Below are positions 1-10,981 of a stretch of 64,000 nucleotides of DNA, in pieces. The notes below the pieces were generated by a model that made no database searches, was not told the DNA's origin, and saw nothing but the letters and a program-made list of their open reading frames with translations. A program made the position numbers and the translations under genes. The first letter of the stretch is position 1, and every line of letters starts with the position of its first letter. Source of the stretch: Sorex araneus (taxonomy: Eukaryota > Chordata > Mammalia > Eulipotyphla > Soricidae); NCBI RefSeq assembly GCF_027595985.1, contig NC_073306.1, positions 82,447,599 to 82,511,598 on the forward strand. The letters are read 5' to 3'.

Positions 1-270
1 GTGGCTGTGGGCTCTGCACTGTGACTGCCAAAACAAAAGGAAGATAAGAGATAGGAGGAAAAAGTAAAAGAACTTCAAAATAGCCAATACCACTTATTCC
101 TGTATCTATTTAGGGAAAAGTTGACAGTTTTTTCAAATCATGATAAGCAGGGTAAAGGTGTAAATAGCAGAGGCACTTCCATAAGTGCCTGGAAAATGCA
201 GCAGCTGATCCTTTTTTTTTTCCTTTGGTGGCCAATGTGTCAAGTGGATTATTGAGCTTTGCCTGCCTGC

Positions 271-516
271 CTACTCCTTCCCTCTTTCCCTCCCTCTTTC
301 CCTCCCTCTTTCCCTCCCTCTTTCCCTCCCTCTTTCCCTCCCTCCCTCCCTCCCTCCCTCCCTCCCTCCCTCCCTCCCTCCCTCCCTCCCGTCCTTCCTT
401 CCTTCCTTCCTTCCTTCCTTCCTTCCTTCCTTCCTTCCTTCCTTCCTTCCTTCCTTCCTTCCTTCCTTCCTTCCTTCCTTCCTTCCTTCCTTCCTTCCTT
501 CCTTCCTTCCTTCCTT
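271..516. repeat. Polypyrimidine tract (CCCTCTTT)n, (CCCT)n, (TTCC)n
   Basis: Three zones: CCCTCTTTC units to about 335, CCTC units to 390, about 31 TTCC units at 392-516. It abuts the A-tail end of the minus-strand SINE at 520, so it probably grew from that tail. Confidence 0.95.
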
Positions 517-519
517 TTC

Positions 520-693
520 TCATTCTTTTCCTTGGGGAGCACACCTGGTGGTGCTCAGAGCTTACTCCTGGCTCTATGCTCAGGAATTACTCCTAGCAGG
601 GGTTTGGGGGGACCGTATGTTGTGCCAGGGATTGAATTCAGGTCCACCACGCACAAAGCAAACGTCTTATCCACCGAGCTATCACTCCAGCCC
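520..693 (-). mobile_element. poly(A)-type SINE
   Basis: Full length, head CGAGCTATCACTCCAG at 674-690. Its tail side is the polypyrimidine tract at 271-516. Confidence 0.93.
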
Positions 694-1084
694 TGAGTTT
701 TTTGCTTAATTTTGAACTTTCTGTTTAACGATTGTTGTTCACTATGACAAGGACTCTTTCAAAAGAGCCTGGAAGAAAACTTTAAACAGATTTCCTCCTT
801 TTTGCTTTTAAAAGTATAAGTGATACCACTGTTTATTATCAGGGAGAAATGATGAGTACTTAAAAAAAATTGGCACTGAGTAGAGGAATTTCTCTGGAAA
901 AATAATTTCCAAAATTCCCATATTTAAAAATAACTTTGAAGGAGAAAAAAAACAGAAATCATGAGAATTTGGGTAATATATTTTATCTGGAGGAGGGCGG
1001 ATGTGCTCCAAGTGGAGCTCAGGGGTCCTGGGCCACTCCCCAAGATGACCAGCTGCTGGGCAGGATGGGGGCATGGTGGGGCCT

Positions 1085-1225
1085 GAGTCTTTGGTGCTTC
1101 TCAAGCCCTATAGTCCTGGGGCCACCCCAAGTGGTGCTTGAGGGGTGCCGATGTGATGCCAGGGATCAAACTGGGTCAGCTGTGTGCCTGACATGCCTAA
1201 CCCCTGTTCAATCACCCACCTCCTT
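1085..1225 (-). mobile_element. poly(A)-type SINE, very diverged
   Basis: CCAAGTGGTGCTTGAGGGG, GCCAGGGATCAAACTGGGTC; weak similarity also extends left to about 985. Confidence 0.55.
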
Positions 1226-1277
1226 TGGTAATGTATTTTTGTCCTGCTTTCCCAGGACACTATAAAATCAGCATCTC

Positions 1278-1435
1278 AGAGCTAGAGAGAGAGTACCGAG
1301 TTAAGGTGCTTGCTTTGCTGCAGAACCCAGTTTGATCCCCACCACAGTTTATGGTCCCCCAAACACTATCAGGAGTGATTCTTGAACACAGAGCCAGGAG
1401 TCAGCCCTAAGAGTATAGGGTGTAATCTAACCACC
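1278..1435 (+). mobile_element. poly(A)-type SINE, diverged
   Basis: AGAGAGAGTACCGAG head, TATGGTCCCCC, CAGGAGTGATTC; old. Confidence 0.75.
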
Positions 1436-1496
1436 CACCCCGCAAAAAATTAATATTTAAAAAATGTTTTTCCCTAGGTATTTTTATTTTCTTAAT

Positions 1497-1671
1497 TTTT
1501 AAAAATTGAATCACTGTGAGATACACAGTTACAAAGTTGTTCATGATTGAGTTTCAGTCATACAGTGTTCATACGTGTATCTCCACCAGTGTACACACTT
1601 CCCACCACCAATCATCAATGTCCCCAGTTTTGCTCCTACCACTGTCCCCCCTTCCCGCCACTATTGCAGAC

Positions 1672-1742
<71 letters not shown>

Positions 1743-1765
1743 TTCCCCCCAACATTTTGAAATAT
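1497..1765 (-). mobile_element. L1 3' UTR fragment with (CT)n
   Basis: Plus strand reads TTGAATCACTGTGAGATACAC, the reverse of this L1's 3' end, then CACCAGTGTACAC and CCCACCACCAATCAT, then a (CT)n tract at 1675-1739. Confidence 0.85.
1675..1739. repeat. (CT)n microsatellite
   Basis: About 32 uninterrupted CT units inside an L1 3' UTR copy. Confidence 0.97.
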
Positions 1766-2212
1766 AAATCAATATATCTTTATATGGGCTGCTAATGGTA
1801 TTGCTAGATTTAAATGTACAACTTTATTTTTTTTTGAGAATGATCATCCCCAAATAAAAATGATCTCTGCAGTATTGTGTGAAAGAGAAAAAAAAAACAT
1901 AACTTTTTTTTTACAGATTTGCTGCAAATATCCTCTTGAAACTTTGCTTGAACCAAAAATATCTACTGCTCAGTTTCACCTATGAATCAGTGTCGATTAC
2001 TTGACACCAGACTCTCTCGCTTGACAAGGTCTTGTGGTGAGTCCTCTTGCAGACAGGTCTTGGAGCTTGAGCTTTTGCAGACCATGTTGACTCAGCCAGT
2101 CACTGTAGTCAGAATGGCGCACCCATTTTCTACGTTGCCCCACCAGGAACACTTTTACAGTATCATCAAAGAGGTCCAAGTCTCATCATTAGTTGTTGAG
2201 GAATGAAGATTA

Positions 2213-2335
2213 AGGAGCCAGAGTGATAGGACAGCAGGTAAGGCGCTTGCTTTGCACGTGGCTGACCTGGGTTTGATTGATTCCAAGCACTTCATATGGT
2301 CCTCTGAGCACCCCCTCTGCCCCCAGGAGTGATCG
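2213..2335 (+). mobile_element. poly(A)-type SINE, 3' truncated
   Basis: Head GGAGCCAGAGTGATAGG through CATATGGTCCTCTGAGCACC, then ends. Confidence 0.8.
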
Positions 2336-2837
2336 AACTTGAACATTCAGTAATAGTATTGCATTTCTGTTCCCATGCTCCTAGATATAATTTCACATAT
2401 TCCATACAAATTTTACACACTAGCTGGTGCTAATTTAATCTTCCCTGCAAGAATTTTGGACTTTAGGTAATTTCCACTCTTGGGTTAGTATGCATATATG
2501 AAAACTTAGCTTGTAAAACTTGCTCTATTTGAAGAAACAACCACCTGAAACATTTCTATGGGTTTCTTTCTTGGTCAATGAGAGGAACACTGCTTTCACT
2601 TTAAGCGACCTTTGCCCATGTATCCTCAGAGCTATGTGGAGGGTGAAGACTAGGACGGAAACGTAGAGCTCACAATTTAAAGAGAAGGAATGGTATTTAC
2701 ACCATTACTCCCTCAAATAGCAAACCTTGGAGAGTCATCAAACACTCATCACAAAATAGACAAATGAACTGAGGTCTATTTTCTGTCAAAGCTCATTGAA
2801 CAATGAGCATGAACAAATTATCTTTAAAAGTATTGCT

Positions 2838-2950
2838 CAGAGCCGGAGTGATGGGACAGTGGTTACTGCACTTGCCTTGCAGTGCGGCAGATCCAAGTTC
2901 GATTCCTGGTACTCTATATGGCTCCAGACCCCAAGCAGGAGTGATGTCTG
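2838..2950 (+). mobile_element. poly(A)-type SINE, 3' truncated
   Basis: GAGCCGGAGTGATGGGACAG to AAGCAGGAGTGATG; B box AAGTTCGATTCC intact. Confidence 0.82.
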
Positions 2951-3526
2951 ATACTGGCAAGATGGGTTTGAGATTGGAAAAATTATACATTGGAATTTGG
3001 TCATGGCCGATTGTAAAACTGAGTGCTATGAATAACACTGTAAATTACAGTACCTCAACAAAATAATATTTAAAAATAAGTATTGTTCATGAACAGTGCG
3101 GGGCCAAAGATGCCACAGATAAAATATTTGTAGGTCACAAGTGCACAAAATCAAATACAGACATCTCTCATACTGGAAGTCAGGATGGTGGTGACTCTGG
3201 GAGGGTAGGGTGACTGGAAGGGGCATTGGGGGGCATTGGGGGGATGGGGGTGATGCTGGAACAGCCACTTTTGATCTGGTTGCCAATTATTTGGGTTGTT
3301 TGTAAACAGTTATCAGGTTGTGACTTATGATTTGTAGGTGTCTGAATAAATATGATATATTAACAATAATGGGGGATTTTTTGGTTATTTTTTTAAAACA
3401 AGTGCATAAAGGAAGAAACTTAACCAGTATGAGCTAGAGAAGATGGGGAAGCTCAAATGGGAAGTGTTCTAAAAGCCATGGAAAGAGGCAGGTTCAAGGA
3501 AAAGGAATTTTCAGCTGTACCAAAGG

Positions 3527-3595
3527 TGCCCAAAACAGTAACAGGTCTCACAACGGAGACTGGTGATGAACAACAGGACGACAGTGCTACAGTGC
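3527..3595 (+). mobile_element. Non-poly(A) family, 69-bp 5'-truncated copy
   Basis: Only the 3' terminus of the family: AAAACAGTAACAGGTCTCAC, then ATGAACAACAGGACGACAGTG and tail GCTACAGTGC. Target duplication TACCAAAGG at 3518-3526 and 3596-3604. Confidence 0.72.
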
Positions 3596-4402
3596 TACCA
3601 AAGGACTCGAGCAAGTTTAAGCAGAACCAAGACTGAGTTTGATGATTGGCCTGAGACATGGCGTTAAGGCAGCTGAAGACATGGAGACAAAGAGCAGAGC
3701 TGGCCTTTCAAGTAAGATGCTAGGGAGAGGGATGGAGAGAACGTGAGGTCAGGCAGGTCTTCCTTTCCCTGAGGACAGCAGAGAGCTGACCATGTTAATT
3801 TGTGGGAGAAGCCCATTGGAGGAGGTAGACACACTGAAGTTAATGGAGGATGATTGATGGGGTCCCAAGAAAGGAGAGGCAGTGGAATTAGCCTTGGGCA
3901 GGGGAAGGGGCACCATGCATTCCAGGGACACTGAAAAAAAATTAAAGAAAATGGGGAAGAGGGCAGGAGGAGCAGGTGAAGATTCACTGGGGTGGGGGTG
4001 GGGCCAGGGGTTAAGGAAAAGCCTTCTAATGGTGCTTATCTTAATTGTGGCATAGGAAGAAATAGGATCTAATGTGAGATAATACTGAATTATTTTTTTA
4101 AAAACACCTTGTCATTTATAAATTGATAATTAAACATGCACATTTGTCTCATCTTTCTTCTCATTTTTCCTGCCCTCCTTTAATCCTTTGTTAAATAAAA
4201 TCCATGTTTAGGCACCATCTGAAATGAAATTGTCATTTATATTCAGCGTGTAAAAATTCCTCAGAGTCAAGTGAACCACAGACAACCTGCCTCTCACCAC
4301 ACACATTCACACGCTTACTGTTAGAATCAGCTACTTCTCTGGCAATTATTTCATTCATCTGGGCAGGCTACGTCAGTGACCAGCACCATCAAAAATGGCT
4401 TC

Positions 4403-4585
4403 TAGGGGGCTAGAGTGATAGTACAGTGCATTTGCCTTGCACACTGCCTACCCAGGTTCAATCCCTGGCATCCTATATGGTCCCCAAGCAATGCCAGGAG
4501 TAATTCCTGTGTGCAAAGCCAGGAGTAACCCTTGAGCATCGCTGGGTGTGACTTCCTCCCCCCAAAATAAGCAAAAAAAAAAAAG
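4403..4585 (+). mobile_element. poly(A)-type SINE
   Basis: GGGGCTAGAGTGATAGTACAG to a 12-A tail; lacks a few head bases after the A box. Confidence 0.92.
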
Positions 4586-4879
4586 GTTTCTGGACATTTT
4601 CCCCATCAGAGCCAACCCAGGAGAACTGAATCCCTTTGAGGTCTGCCAGCCCGATGAAAACCAGTTCCTCATTTTGGGGTTCTCATCATCACCTTTGCTT
4701 CCTTTGCTTCCCCAAGACTCCCCAGTCCCCAAGTCTAAGGTCTTACCTTTCTGAGACCCACAACCCCAGTCATGCCTCTGAAGTTGGTCCTCATTCTTCA
4801 CACTACATAGGCCCCCTCCTTGCACCCCCATCTGCACCAAAAGTAGATTAATTGGGGGCAAATCATTACTTTTTATTTT

Positions 4880-4963
4880 TAAATTTTTAAATTGGATCAG
4901 TGAAACACAGTTACAAAACTGTTCATGGTTGGATTTGGATTTCAGTCATATAATGTTCTAACA
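4880..4963 (-). mobile_element. L1 3' UTR, distal piece, split by the 4964 element
   Basis: Reverse L1 3' end (TTAAATTGGATCAGTGAAACAC to TAATGTTCTAACA). The copy continues at 5520 after the inserted element; the junction sequence AATGTTCTAACA is duplicated. Confidence 0.85.
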
Positions 4964-5519
4964 TGGCACTGGGGGCAGTTTGTGGGTGTGGCTGCCAAGC
5001 TACTGGAAAATTGGGGGTCTTGGTGGAGAGGCCCAGTCCCAATCCGAGCAGGCTTGGAGATCCCAGCCCCGGGTCCCTCACACCTGGGTTCCTCTGCTGG
5101 TTTCTTCATACGTGAGGCTTGTCCGAACGTGTGGAGAGGGGCCTTGAGTATGGGTTCTGGCTGGGTTCTGGAGGTCTTCAGCTGCCAGGGCTCTGCTCGG
5201 GGCGGGAAGGGAAACTCAACCCGCCCCACTCCAACCTCCTATAGCCTAGTTCTCCCTCTCAGAGAACCTGGCAAGGTACCGAGTGTATCCTGCCCAAACG
5301 GTAGAGCCTGGCAAGCTCTCTGTGGTGTATTTGATATGCCAAATACAGTAACAATGATGGGTCTCATTATCTCCTTACCTGGAAAGAGCCTCCAATGCAG
5401 CACCTCTGGGAAGAATAAGTAAAGAGAGGCTGCTAAAATCTCAGGGCTAGGACAAATGGAGATGTTACTGGTGCCTGCTTTCACAAATTGATGATCAACG
5501 GGATGACAGTGATACAGTG
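4964..5519 (+). mobile_element. Non-poly(A) LINE-like element, 556 bp, tail GACAGTGATACAGTG
   Basis: Inserted into an L1 3' UTR with target duplication AATGTTCTAACA at 4952-4963 and 5520-5531. No ORF of family type and no poly(A): it ends GGGATGACAGTGATACAGTG. Its last 280 bp (CAGAGAACCTGGCAAGG onward, then ATTTGATATGCC, GATGTTACTGGTGCCTGC) match the body of the SINE-type copies at 19737 and 49752. It is most simply a 5'-truncated copy of the LINE that mobilises them; an RTE/BovB-type LINE is a guess from the short-repeat tail. Confidence 0.75.
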
Positions 5520-5627
5520 AATGTTCTAACACCTGTCCCTTCACCAGTGTACATTTCCCACCACTAATCAATGTCCTCAGTTTCCCTCCCCCACCTCTGC
5601 CCCACCTGCCTCTATAGCAGGCACTTT

Positions 5628-5690
<63 letters not shown>

Positions 5691-5850
5691 GGTTTGCAAT
5701 ACAGATACTGAAAGGTTATCATGTATATCCCTTTACCTACTTTCAACACTCAGTTTTTGTCCAGAGTGATCATTTCTAACTAGTATTGTCATACTGGTCC
5801 CTTATCTAACCTAACTGCTCTTCGAGCCCCTCATTCCCCGCCCCCCTCCT
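5520..5850 (-). mobile_element. L1 3' UTR, proximal piece with (CT)n
   Basis: Continues the copy begun at 4880: CACCAGTGTACATTTCCC, then (CT)n at 5630-5688, then TTTGCAATACAGATACTG, all in reverse of the L1 order. Confidence 0.85.
5630..5688. repeat. (CT)n microsatellite
   Basis: About 29 CT units at the L1 3' UTR position shared with the other tracts. Confidence 0.97.
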
Positions 5851-6039
5851 CATTTGTGGCAAGCTTCCAAATATTGACCAGTCTTTCTGGCCCCTGTTTT
5901 TTTGGAAAATTCTTTTTTTTAATTTTTAAACTTATGATTTTAATATTGGAGCTTTGTTATCTCATCAGTTTCAAGTCTAGAATGTAACAATGGTTGTTGC
6001 TTTTGTTTACATTTAAATTTAATTAAGTTAATTAAGTAG

Positions 6040-6853
6040 TAATTTAAAAAGCATGGTATTGGAGTAGAGACCAGACCCGAAGATCAGTGGAATAGAGTTG
6101 AATATACTGATACATAACTTCGAATATATGACCACTTAGTCTTTGACAAAAAAGCAAGAAATGTGGAGCAAGGAAAGCCTCTTCAAAAAGTGGTGTTGGG
6201 AAAATTGGATAGCTGTGTGAGAAAAAATGAACTCAGACCTCTGTCTAACACTAGGCACAAAAATAAAATCAAAATGGATTAAAGACCTCAATATCAGACC
6301 TGAATCCATAAGGTACATGAAGGAAAATGTAGGCATGACCCTCCATGACATTGAAGCTAAAGGAAGCTTCAAAGATGATACACCACTGACCAAGCAAGTG
6401 GAAGCAAAGATAAGCGAATAGGACTACATTAAGCTAAGAAGCTTCTTCACCTTAAAAGAAATAGTGACCAAGATACAGAGACAGCCCACAGAATGGGAAA
6501 AATTATTTACCCCAATACCTATCAGATAAGGGATTAATATCTAAGTCACTGATAGAATTTTATAAGTAAAACATCTTCAACCCCATCAAAATATTGGGAG
6601 AAGAAATTAACAGAAACTTCCGCAAAGAAATACAAATGAACAAAAGGCACATGAAAAAATGCTCTACATCGCTGATATAAATCAAAACAATAATGAGATA
6701 TCCCTTTACACCACAGAGACTGGCACACATCAAAAAAATTACAACAACCAGTGCTGGCACAAATGTGGGAAGAAATTCACTGTTGTTGGGAATGCCTACT
6801 GGTCCAGCCTCTTTGGAAAACAATATGGGCATTCCTCAAAAATCTAGAAATTG
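6040..6853 (+). mobile_element. Older L1 ORF2 fragment, 5' piece of a split copy
   Basis: Degenerate L1 ORF2 from about AWYWSRDQ-like sequence through MYLTLGTKIKSKWIKDLNIRP and [14 protein letters not shown] stretches, with several frame breaks. It stops at AAATTG just before the solo LTR at 6860 and resumes after it at 7755. Confidence 0.9.
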
Positions 6854-6859
6854 AGCTTC
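6854..6859 (+). repeat. 6-bp target duplication (AGCTTC), left of solo LTR
   Basis: AGCTTC, found again at 7749-7754 directly after the LTR. Six bases is the size typical of class II (beta-type) endogenous retroviruses. Confidence 0.85.
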
Positions 6860-7748
6860 TGTTGCGTGAACGTTCTGCAATCGGAGGCGCTGAGATAGGA
6901 ACGCGGAAGAAATAATCACTGATTGGAGGACTAAGGCTCGCTCTGGCTCTTAGCAAAGGCAGAGGGCCTCGTGGACCTCCTTTTATTGATCATGGTACCT
7001 CTAAAGGGCGCAATATAGTGACGTCACCAAAGGCATCAAAAAATGTTACTGGGGGCTGGAGAGATAGCACAGCGGGTAGGGCGTTTGCCTTGCACGCGGC
7101 CGACCCGGGTTCAAATCCCAGCATCCCATATGGTCCCCTGAGCACGGCCAGGGGTGGTTCCTGAGTGCAGAGCCAGGAGTAACCCCTGTGCATCGCCAGG
7201 TGTGACCCAAAAAGCAAAAAAAAAAAAAAAAAAAAATGTTACTGGGAGAACGTTGAGACAATGGAACATATTGTTTCCTTGTATGGGTAGGCCTATAGCC
7301 TCGGGAAAAGAATACAGAACTGAGAAGGGAAAGATACAAAACTGAAACTGAAACCTTCTTCAGGCACCTAGATTTACATCCCAAAGACTAGGCTGTGCTT
7401 GCCACTTCAAATACAAACTGGGCAGGCACCTGAAATCTGCATCCCAAAGACAAAGCTGGGCCTGCACCTGAAATCTACAATTTACAATATCAAAGGTCAG
7501 GCCTGGCTAACACCATCTGCATGTCAAAGACCAGCCAGGCTTCTGTGAGAGAAGGAAAAACTGCTCTTTTCAGTATTCTGAAATTATTTTTCTGAAGGCA
7601 GCTTGAAGGGGGAAAATGTTCAGCTTCATCCAAACCAGTCAGGACACACGAGAAGTCTCGCCCATTTTCATGGGTCCCTATGTTCCTGTCCGTAGTACGG
7701 TACAGTATACATGGGCTCGCCCTGATAGTTCAGTCCAGCCCCAACAAG
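6860..7748 (-). mobile_element. Solo LTR of an endogenous retrovirus (class II-like)
   Basis: Bounded by TGTTG on the plus strand and CAACA at the other end, a 5-bp terminal inverted repeat, and flanked by the 6-bp duplication. Read on the minus strand it has an LTR layout: a long U3, then TATATT-like sequence, then ATCAATAAAAGG and a GC-richer end. There is no internal retroviral sequence, so it is a recombined solo LTR. About 696 bp without the SINE inserted at 7054-7246. It interrupts the L1 ORF2 copy. Confidence 0.83.
7054..7246 (+). mobile_element. poly(A) SINE inside the solo LTR
   Basis: Full-length copy with A-box-like TAGCACAGCGGGTAGGGCG and B-box-like GGGTTCAAATCC, ending in about 20 A. 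Target duplication AAAAAATGTTACTGGG at 7038-7053 and 7231-7246. Close to the copy at 47642 in sequence, so from a young subfamily. Confidence 0.95.
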
Positions 7749-7754
7749 CTTCCA

Positions 7755-8565
7755 TATGACCCAGCAGTACAACTTCTGGGAATATTCTCCCAGGGTGCAA
7801 AAACACAATGTAGAAATGATATCTTCACTTTTATGTTCATTGCAGCACTGTTCATAATAGCCAGAATCTGGAAACAACTCGAGTGTCTGAGAACAGACAA
7901 CTGGCTAAAGAAACTATGCTGCATATACACAATGGAATACTATACAGCTGTTAGGAAAAATAAAGTCATTAATTTGCTTATAAGTGAACTGACATGGAGA
8001 GTATCATACTGAGTGAAATAGGTCAAAAGGAGAGGGACATACAGAGGATGACTGCACGTATTTATGGAATATTAAAAAATAAGCATAGTATGAAACTAAC
8101 ACCCAAGGACGGTAGAAACAAGGGCCAGGAGGATTGGTTCAACATTATAAGCCTGCCTCAAGGACTGGGCAAGTGGGCAGTTGGGATAGAGAAGGGACCT
8201 TTATGACAATCATGGTTGAAATGATTACTCTGGATGGGAGATGTGTGCTGAAAGTGGGTAAGGGACCAAACATGATGGCCTCTCGGTATCTATATTACAA
8301 ACTATAATGCTCAAAAGTGGAGAGAAAGAGAGAGAGAGAGACCGAGACAGAGAGACACAGGGAGAGAGACAGAGATCGAGAGAGAGAGAAGGAGAGAGGA
8401 AAAGTGCCGCCATACATGGATGCAGGCTGCAGAGTGAGGGGTTCCTCACAGGAGGAATACAGGGAATATTTGCGATGGGAAACGTACACTGGTGGAGGGA
8501 TGGGTGTTGGTACAGTGTGTGACTGAAACCCGATCACAAAATCTTTGCCACTGTATTCACCATTA
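7755..8565 (+). mobile_element. Older L1, 3' piece: ORF2 C-terminus and 3' UTR
   Basis: Continues the L1 at CATATGACCCAGCAG after the LTR. ORF2 C-terminal features are recognisable (MFIAALFIIARIWKQLE, YTMEYYTAVRKN). The 3' UTR holds an imperfect (GA)n tract at 8318-8400 and ends near CACTGTATTCACCATTAAA. Confidence 0.88.
8318..8400 (+). repeat. Imperfect (GA)n in L1 3' UTR
   Basis: GAGAGA runs interrupted by GACC, GACACAGG and ATCGAGA. It sits at the same place in the L1 3' UTR as the CT/GA tracts at 1675, 5630, 10684 and 15451. Confidence 0.85.
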
Positions 8566-8569
8566 AACA

Positions 8570-8732
8570 TTTTTTTTCTTTTTGGCGATGCACAGGAGTT
8601 ACTCCTGGCTCTGCACTCAGGAATTACTCCTGGCGGTGATCAGGGGACCATATGGGATGCTAAAGGAATCGAACCTGGGTCGGCCGCATGCAAGGCAAAT
8701 GCCCTACCCGCTGTGCTATCGCTTCAGTTCCC
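8570..8732 (-). mobile_element. poly(A)-type SINE between two L1 tails
   Basis: Full head TGTGCTATCGCTTCAG; target duplication CCATTAAA on both sides. Confidence 0.92.
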
Positions 8733-8737
8733 ATTAA

Positions 8738-8848
8738 ATTTTTTTTAATTTATTTTTTATTAATTCACCATGAAGTACAGTAACAAAAATTTCATGTTTG
8801 AACTTCGATCATATGGTCATCAAACACCCATCCCTTCACCAGTGCACG
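8738..8848 (-). mobile_element. L1 3' end fragment
   Basis: Reverse L1 3' terminus: A-tail as TTTTTTTTAATTTATTTT, TTAATTCACCATGAAG, ATGGTCATCAAACACCC, CACCAGTGCACG. It lies tail to tail with the L1 ending at 8565, a SINE between them. Confidence 0.82.
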
Positions 8849-10504
8849 TCTTGGGATTCATTCTTATGGAAATTAAAGATCTAGAAACATATTCACTGGA
8901 ACCTTTGGGCTTTGAGAAGTGGGGGTGGGGTGAAACTGGGCTCCAGCCGAGGAATACTGCCTTGAGTTGTTATCCAGAGAGGAGATGGCAAGCTCTTCCA
9001 AGCACGTTCACTACACTCCCTGCAAGAGCTGCTCAGTGTTTGGCTGGTCGAACAGTCAGAAGCCCACAGAGCCCAGAGATTTTACATTTTCTGGGTATTA
9101 CGTGCAAAAACGTTGGCCAGATAACAGTTTCAGGGGTTGCCTCGCAGACCATCTGTCTGGGCTGTTATCACTTGAGCCTCAGCAGGAGTCGGGAGCTGCA
9201 GGCTGCTCTGGGCTTGACGGCACCTGAATCACCTCACTCCCAGGCAGACCTGCCACTCAGCAATCCCAGAGGCGGCTGAGTGTGTGTGAAGTCAGACATT
9301 CCAAGGGGCTCCTGCCAGGGTGAGCACCACTACCAAGCCACAAGCTTAACGCCCAGAAGGAAAGACACATCTTGGGGCCAAAATGAATTTTTGAGAATCA
9401 GGGATGAAGGCTGAACTAAGTGTAGTTTGGGAATCTTTGAAACAAGAAAAATCCCAGAAGGGAGTTTGAGCGCCTGTGTGAAAGGCCTGTGTCTCCTCAC
9501 AGAGCTCACCCGGGGCACCTGGAAAGGCCTGTGTGTTTTCACAGAGCTCACGGGGAGCACCTGTGGGAAAGGCCTGTGTCTCCTCAGGGAGGTCACTGGG
9601 AGCACCTGTGCGAAAGGCCAGTGTCTCCTCACAGCGCTCACTTGCTGGGGGAGACTTGGCACAGGCTCTGGGAATTCTGGAGCAGGAAACCGGTGAGTGA
9701 AAGGTCCTGGGCTTGTTGTGTCGGCACAACTTTCCACCACAAGAAACCAAGGCGGCCTCCACACCTCATGCTCACAGAATGGCCAAATTAAACAATGACC
9801 CCTAACATTTGACCTTCAACGTAGGGCAGCCAGAAGGAAAATGGAAACTCCTTAGACAGCATTCTGTGAGGTAGCAGAAGCAGCGTGGGAAAATGTTTCT
9901 TTAGGCTGACAGGGAAAGCTTGTGGTTTGTTGTCGGCTTCCTTCAGCTAAATTTGTCAAAGGCAGAACAGACCTCTCCCATGAGGAAAATCTTTTTCAGA
10001 ATGTTCGCATCCTCCCACCTCTAATCACTCAATCTGAATCCCCTTCTCCTTCCTCATACCCTTTAGGAAGAAGAAAAGGGGACAAGAGCCAGACACTTGC
10101 TACAAATGGTGTGTCAGTCCTCATTGCTATCCTGCTTTCTCTCATCTCCCACTTGACCCCAGTGAGAAAGTTGTACTGGTGATTTAGCAAACATGAAGCT
10201 TTGGCAGAGCTAAGGCCAAAACAGTGCTCCCACCCTCACAAATTATGCCCAGTGCCCCCATGAAATGGTGTACAAGTCACTTACCTTCCTATAGCTTGAT
10301 CAAATTCCAAGTCTCTTCATTTTTGACTCAGAAAATCCTTATTTATTTTAATTTCTAAGTGCTTGAGGGTATTTCCCCTTTGCTGCCCATAATTAATTCC
10401 TATTGCAAAGCCTTCCTGATTTTATGGATCTGTTTCCTGACCCAGCACGTGGTCTATCTTGAAGAATATCCCATGTGAGCTGAAGAATAATGTGAACTCA
10501 ACAT
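8849..10504. other. Intergenic, unique apart from the minisatellite
   Basis: GC-richer at 8900-9330. Open frames here have no recognisable domains, splice context or family match. Confidence 0.55.
9481..9651. repeat. 42-45 bp minisatellite, about 4 units
   Basis: Units begin AAAGGCCTGTGTCTCCTCAC and end near GGGAGCACCTGTG; starts at about 9481, 9523, 9568 and 9613. Unit lengths are multiples of three, which creates an open frame by chance. Confidence 0.85.
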
Positions 10505-10815
10505 TTTTTTTTTTATTGAATCACCATGAGATACAGATATAAAGCTTTCCTGTTTGAGTTTCAGTCATATATTGATCAAACACCCATCCCTCCACCAGTG
10601 CACATTTTCCACCAGCAATCTCCCCAGTATCCCCACTTCCCCTGCTGCCCCTCCCCCTGCCTTTATGGCAGACAATTTCCCTCTTACTCTCTCTCTCTCT
10701 CTCTACTTTGGGGCATTATGGTTTGGAATACAGATACTGAGAGGCCATCATGTTTGGTCCTTTATCTACTTTCAGCACACATCTCCCATTCCAAGTGATC
10801 TGGACTCAACTATTT
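10505..10815 (-). mobile_element. L1 3' UTR fragment with short (CT)n
   Basis: Reverse L1 3' end, TTTTTATTGAATCACCATGAG to AGCACACATCTCCC, with only about 10 CT units at 10684-10704. Confidence 0.87.
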
Positions 10816-10907
10816 TTTGGAGGCGCACAAGTGCCCTACCCACTGTATTATCTCTCCAGTCCAGGGAAACAAAATCATTTTTACTTAAAGAAATTAGAGA
10901 AGTGCGA

Positions 10908-10908
10908 G

Positions 10909-10972
<64 letters not shown>

Positions 10973-10981
10973 GGCAGACAG
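10908..10981. repeat. (GA)n then (GACA)n
   Basis: About 13 GA units followed by about 12 GACA units. Preceded at 10816-10862 by a short minus-strand SINE head (GCCCTACCCACTGTATTATC). Confidence 0.93.

Larger units (their letters stand above)
2346..4402. other. Intergenic, mostly unique
   Basis: Apart from the SINE at 2838 and the small element at 3527, this holds unremarkable AT-rich (to 3400) and purine-rich (3660-4020) sequence. No gene structure seen. Confidence 0.6.

Noticed and set aside
110..696. Several open frames of Lys/Glu/Gly/Arg or Pro/Ser/Leu/Phe repeats
   Set aside because: They translate a polypyrimidine microsatellite in all frames and run into a SINE.
7054..7120. A-box/B-box sequences in SINE heads as functional tRNA genes
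   Set aside because: No cloverleaf with an intact acceptor stem, and the head occurs about 60 times attached to SINE bodies.
9330..9791. Frames of 89-144 residues as a novel gene
   Set aside because: Created by a minisatellite; no start context, domains or exon borders.
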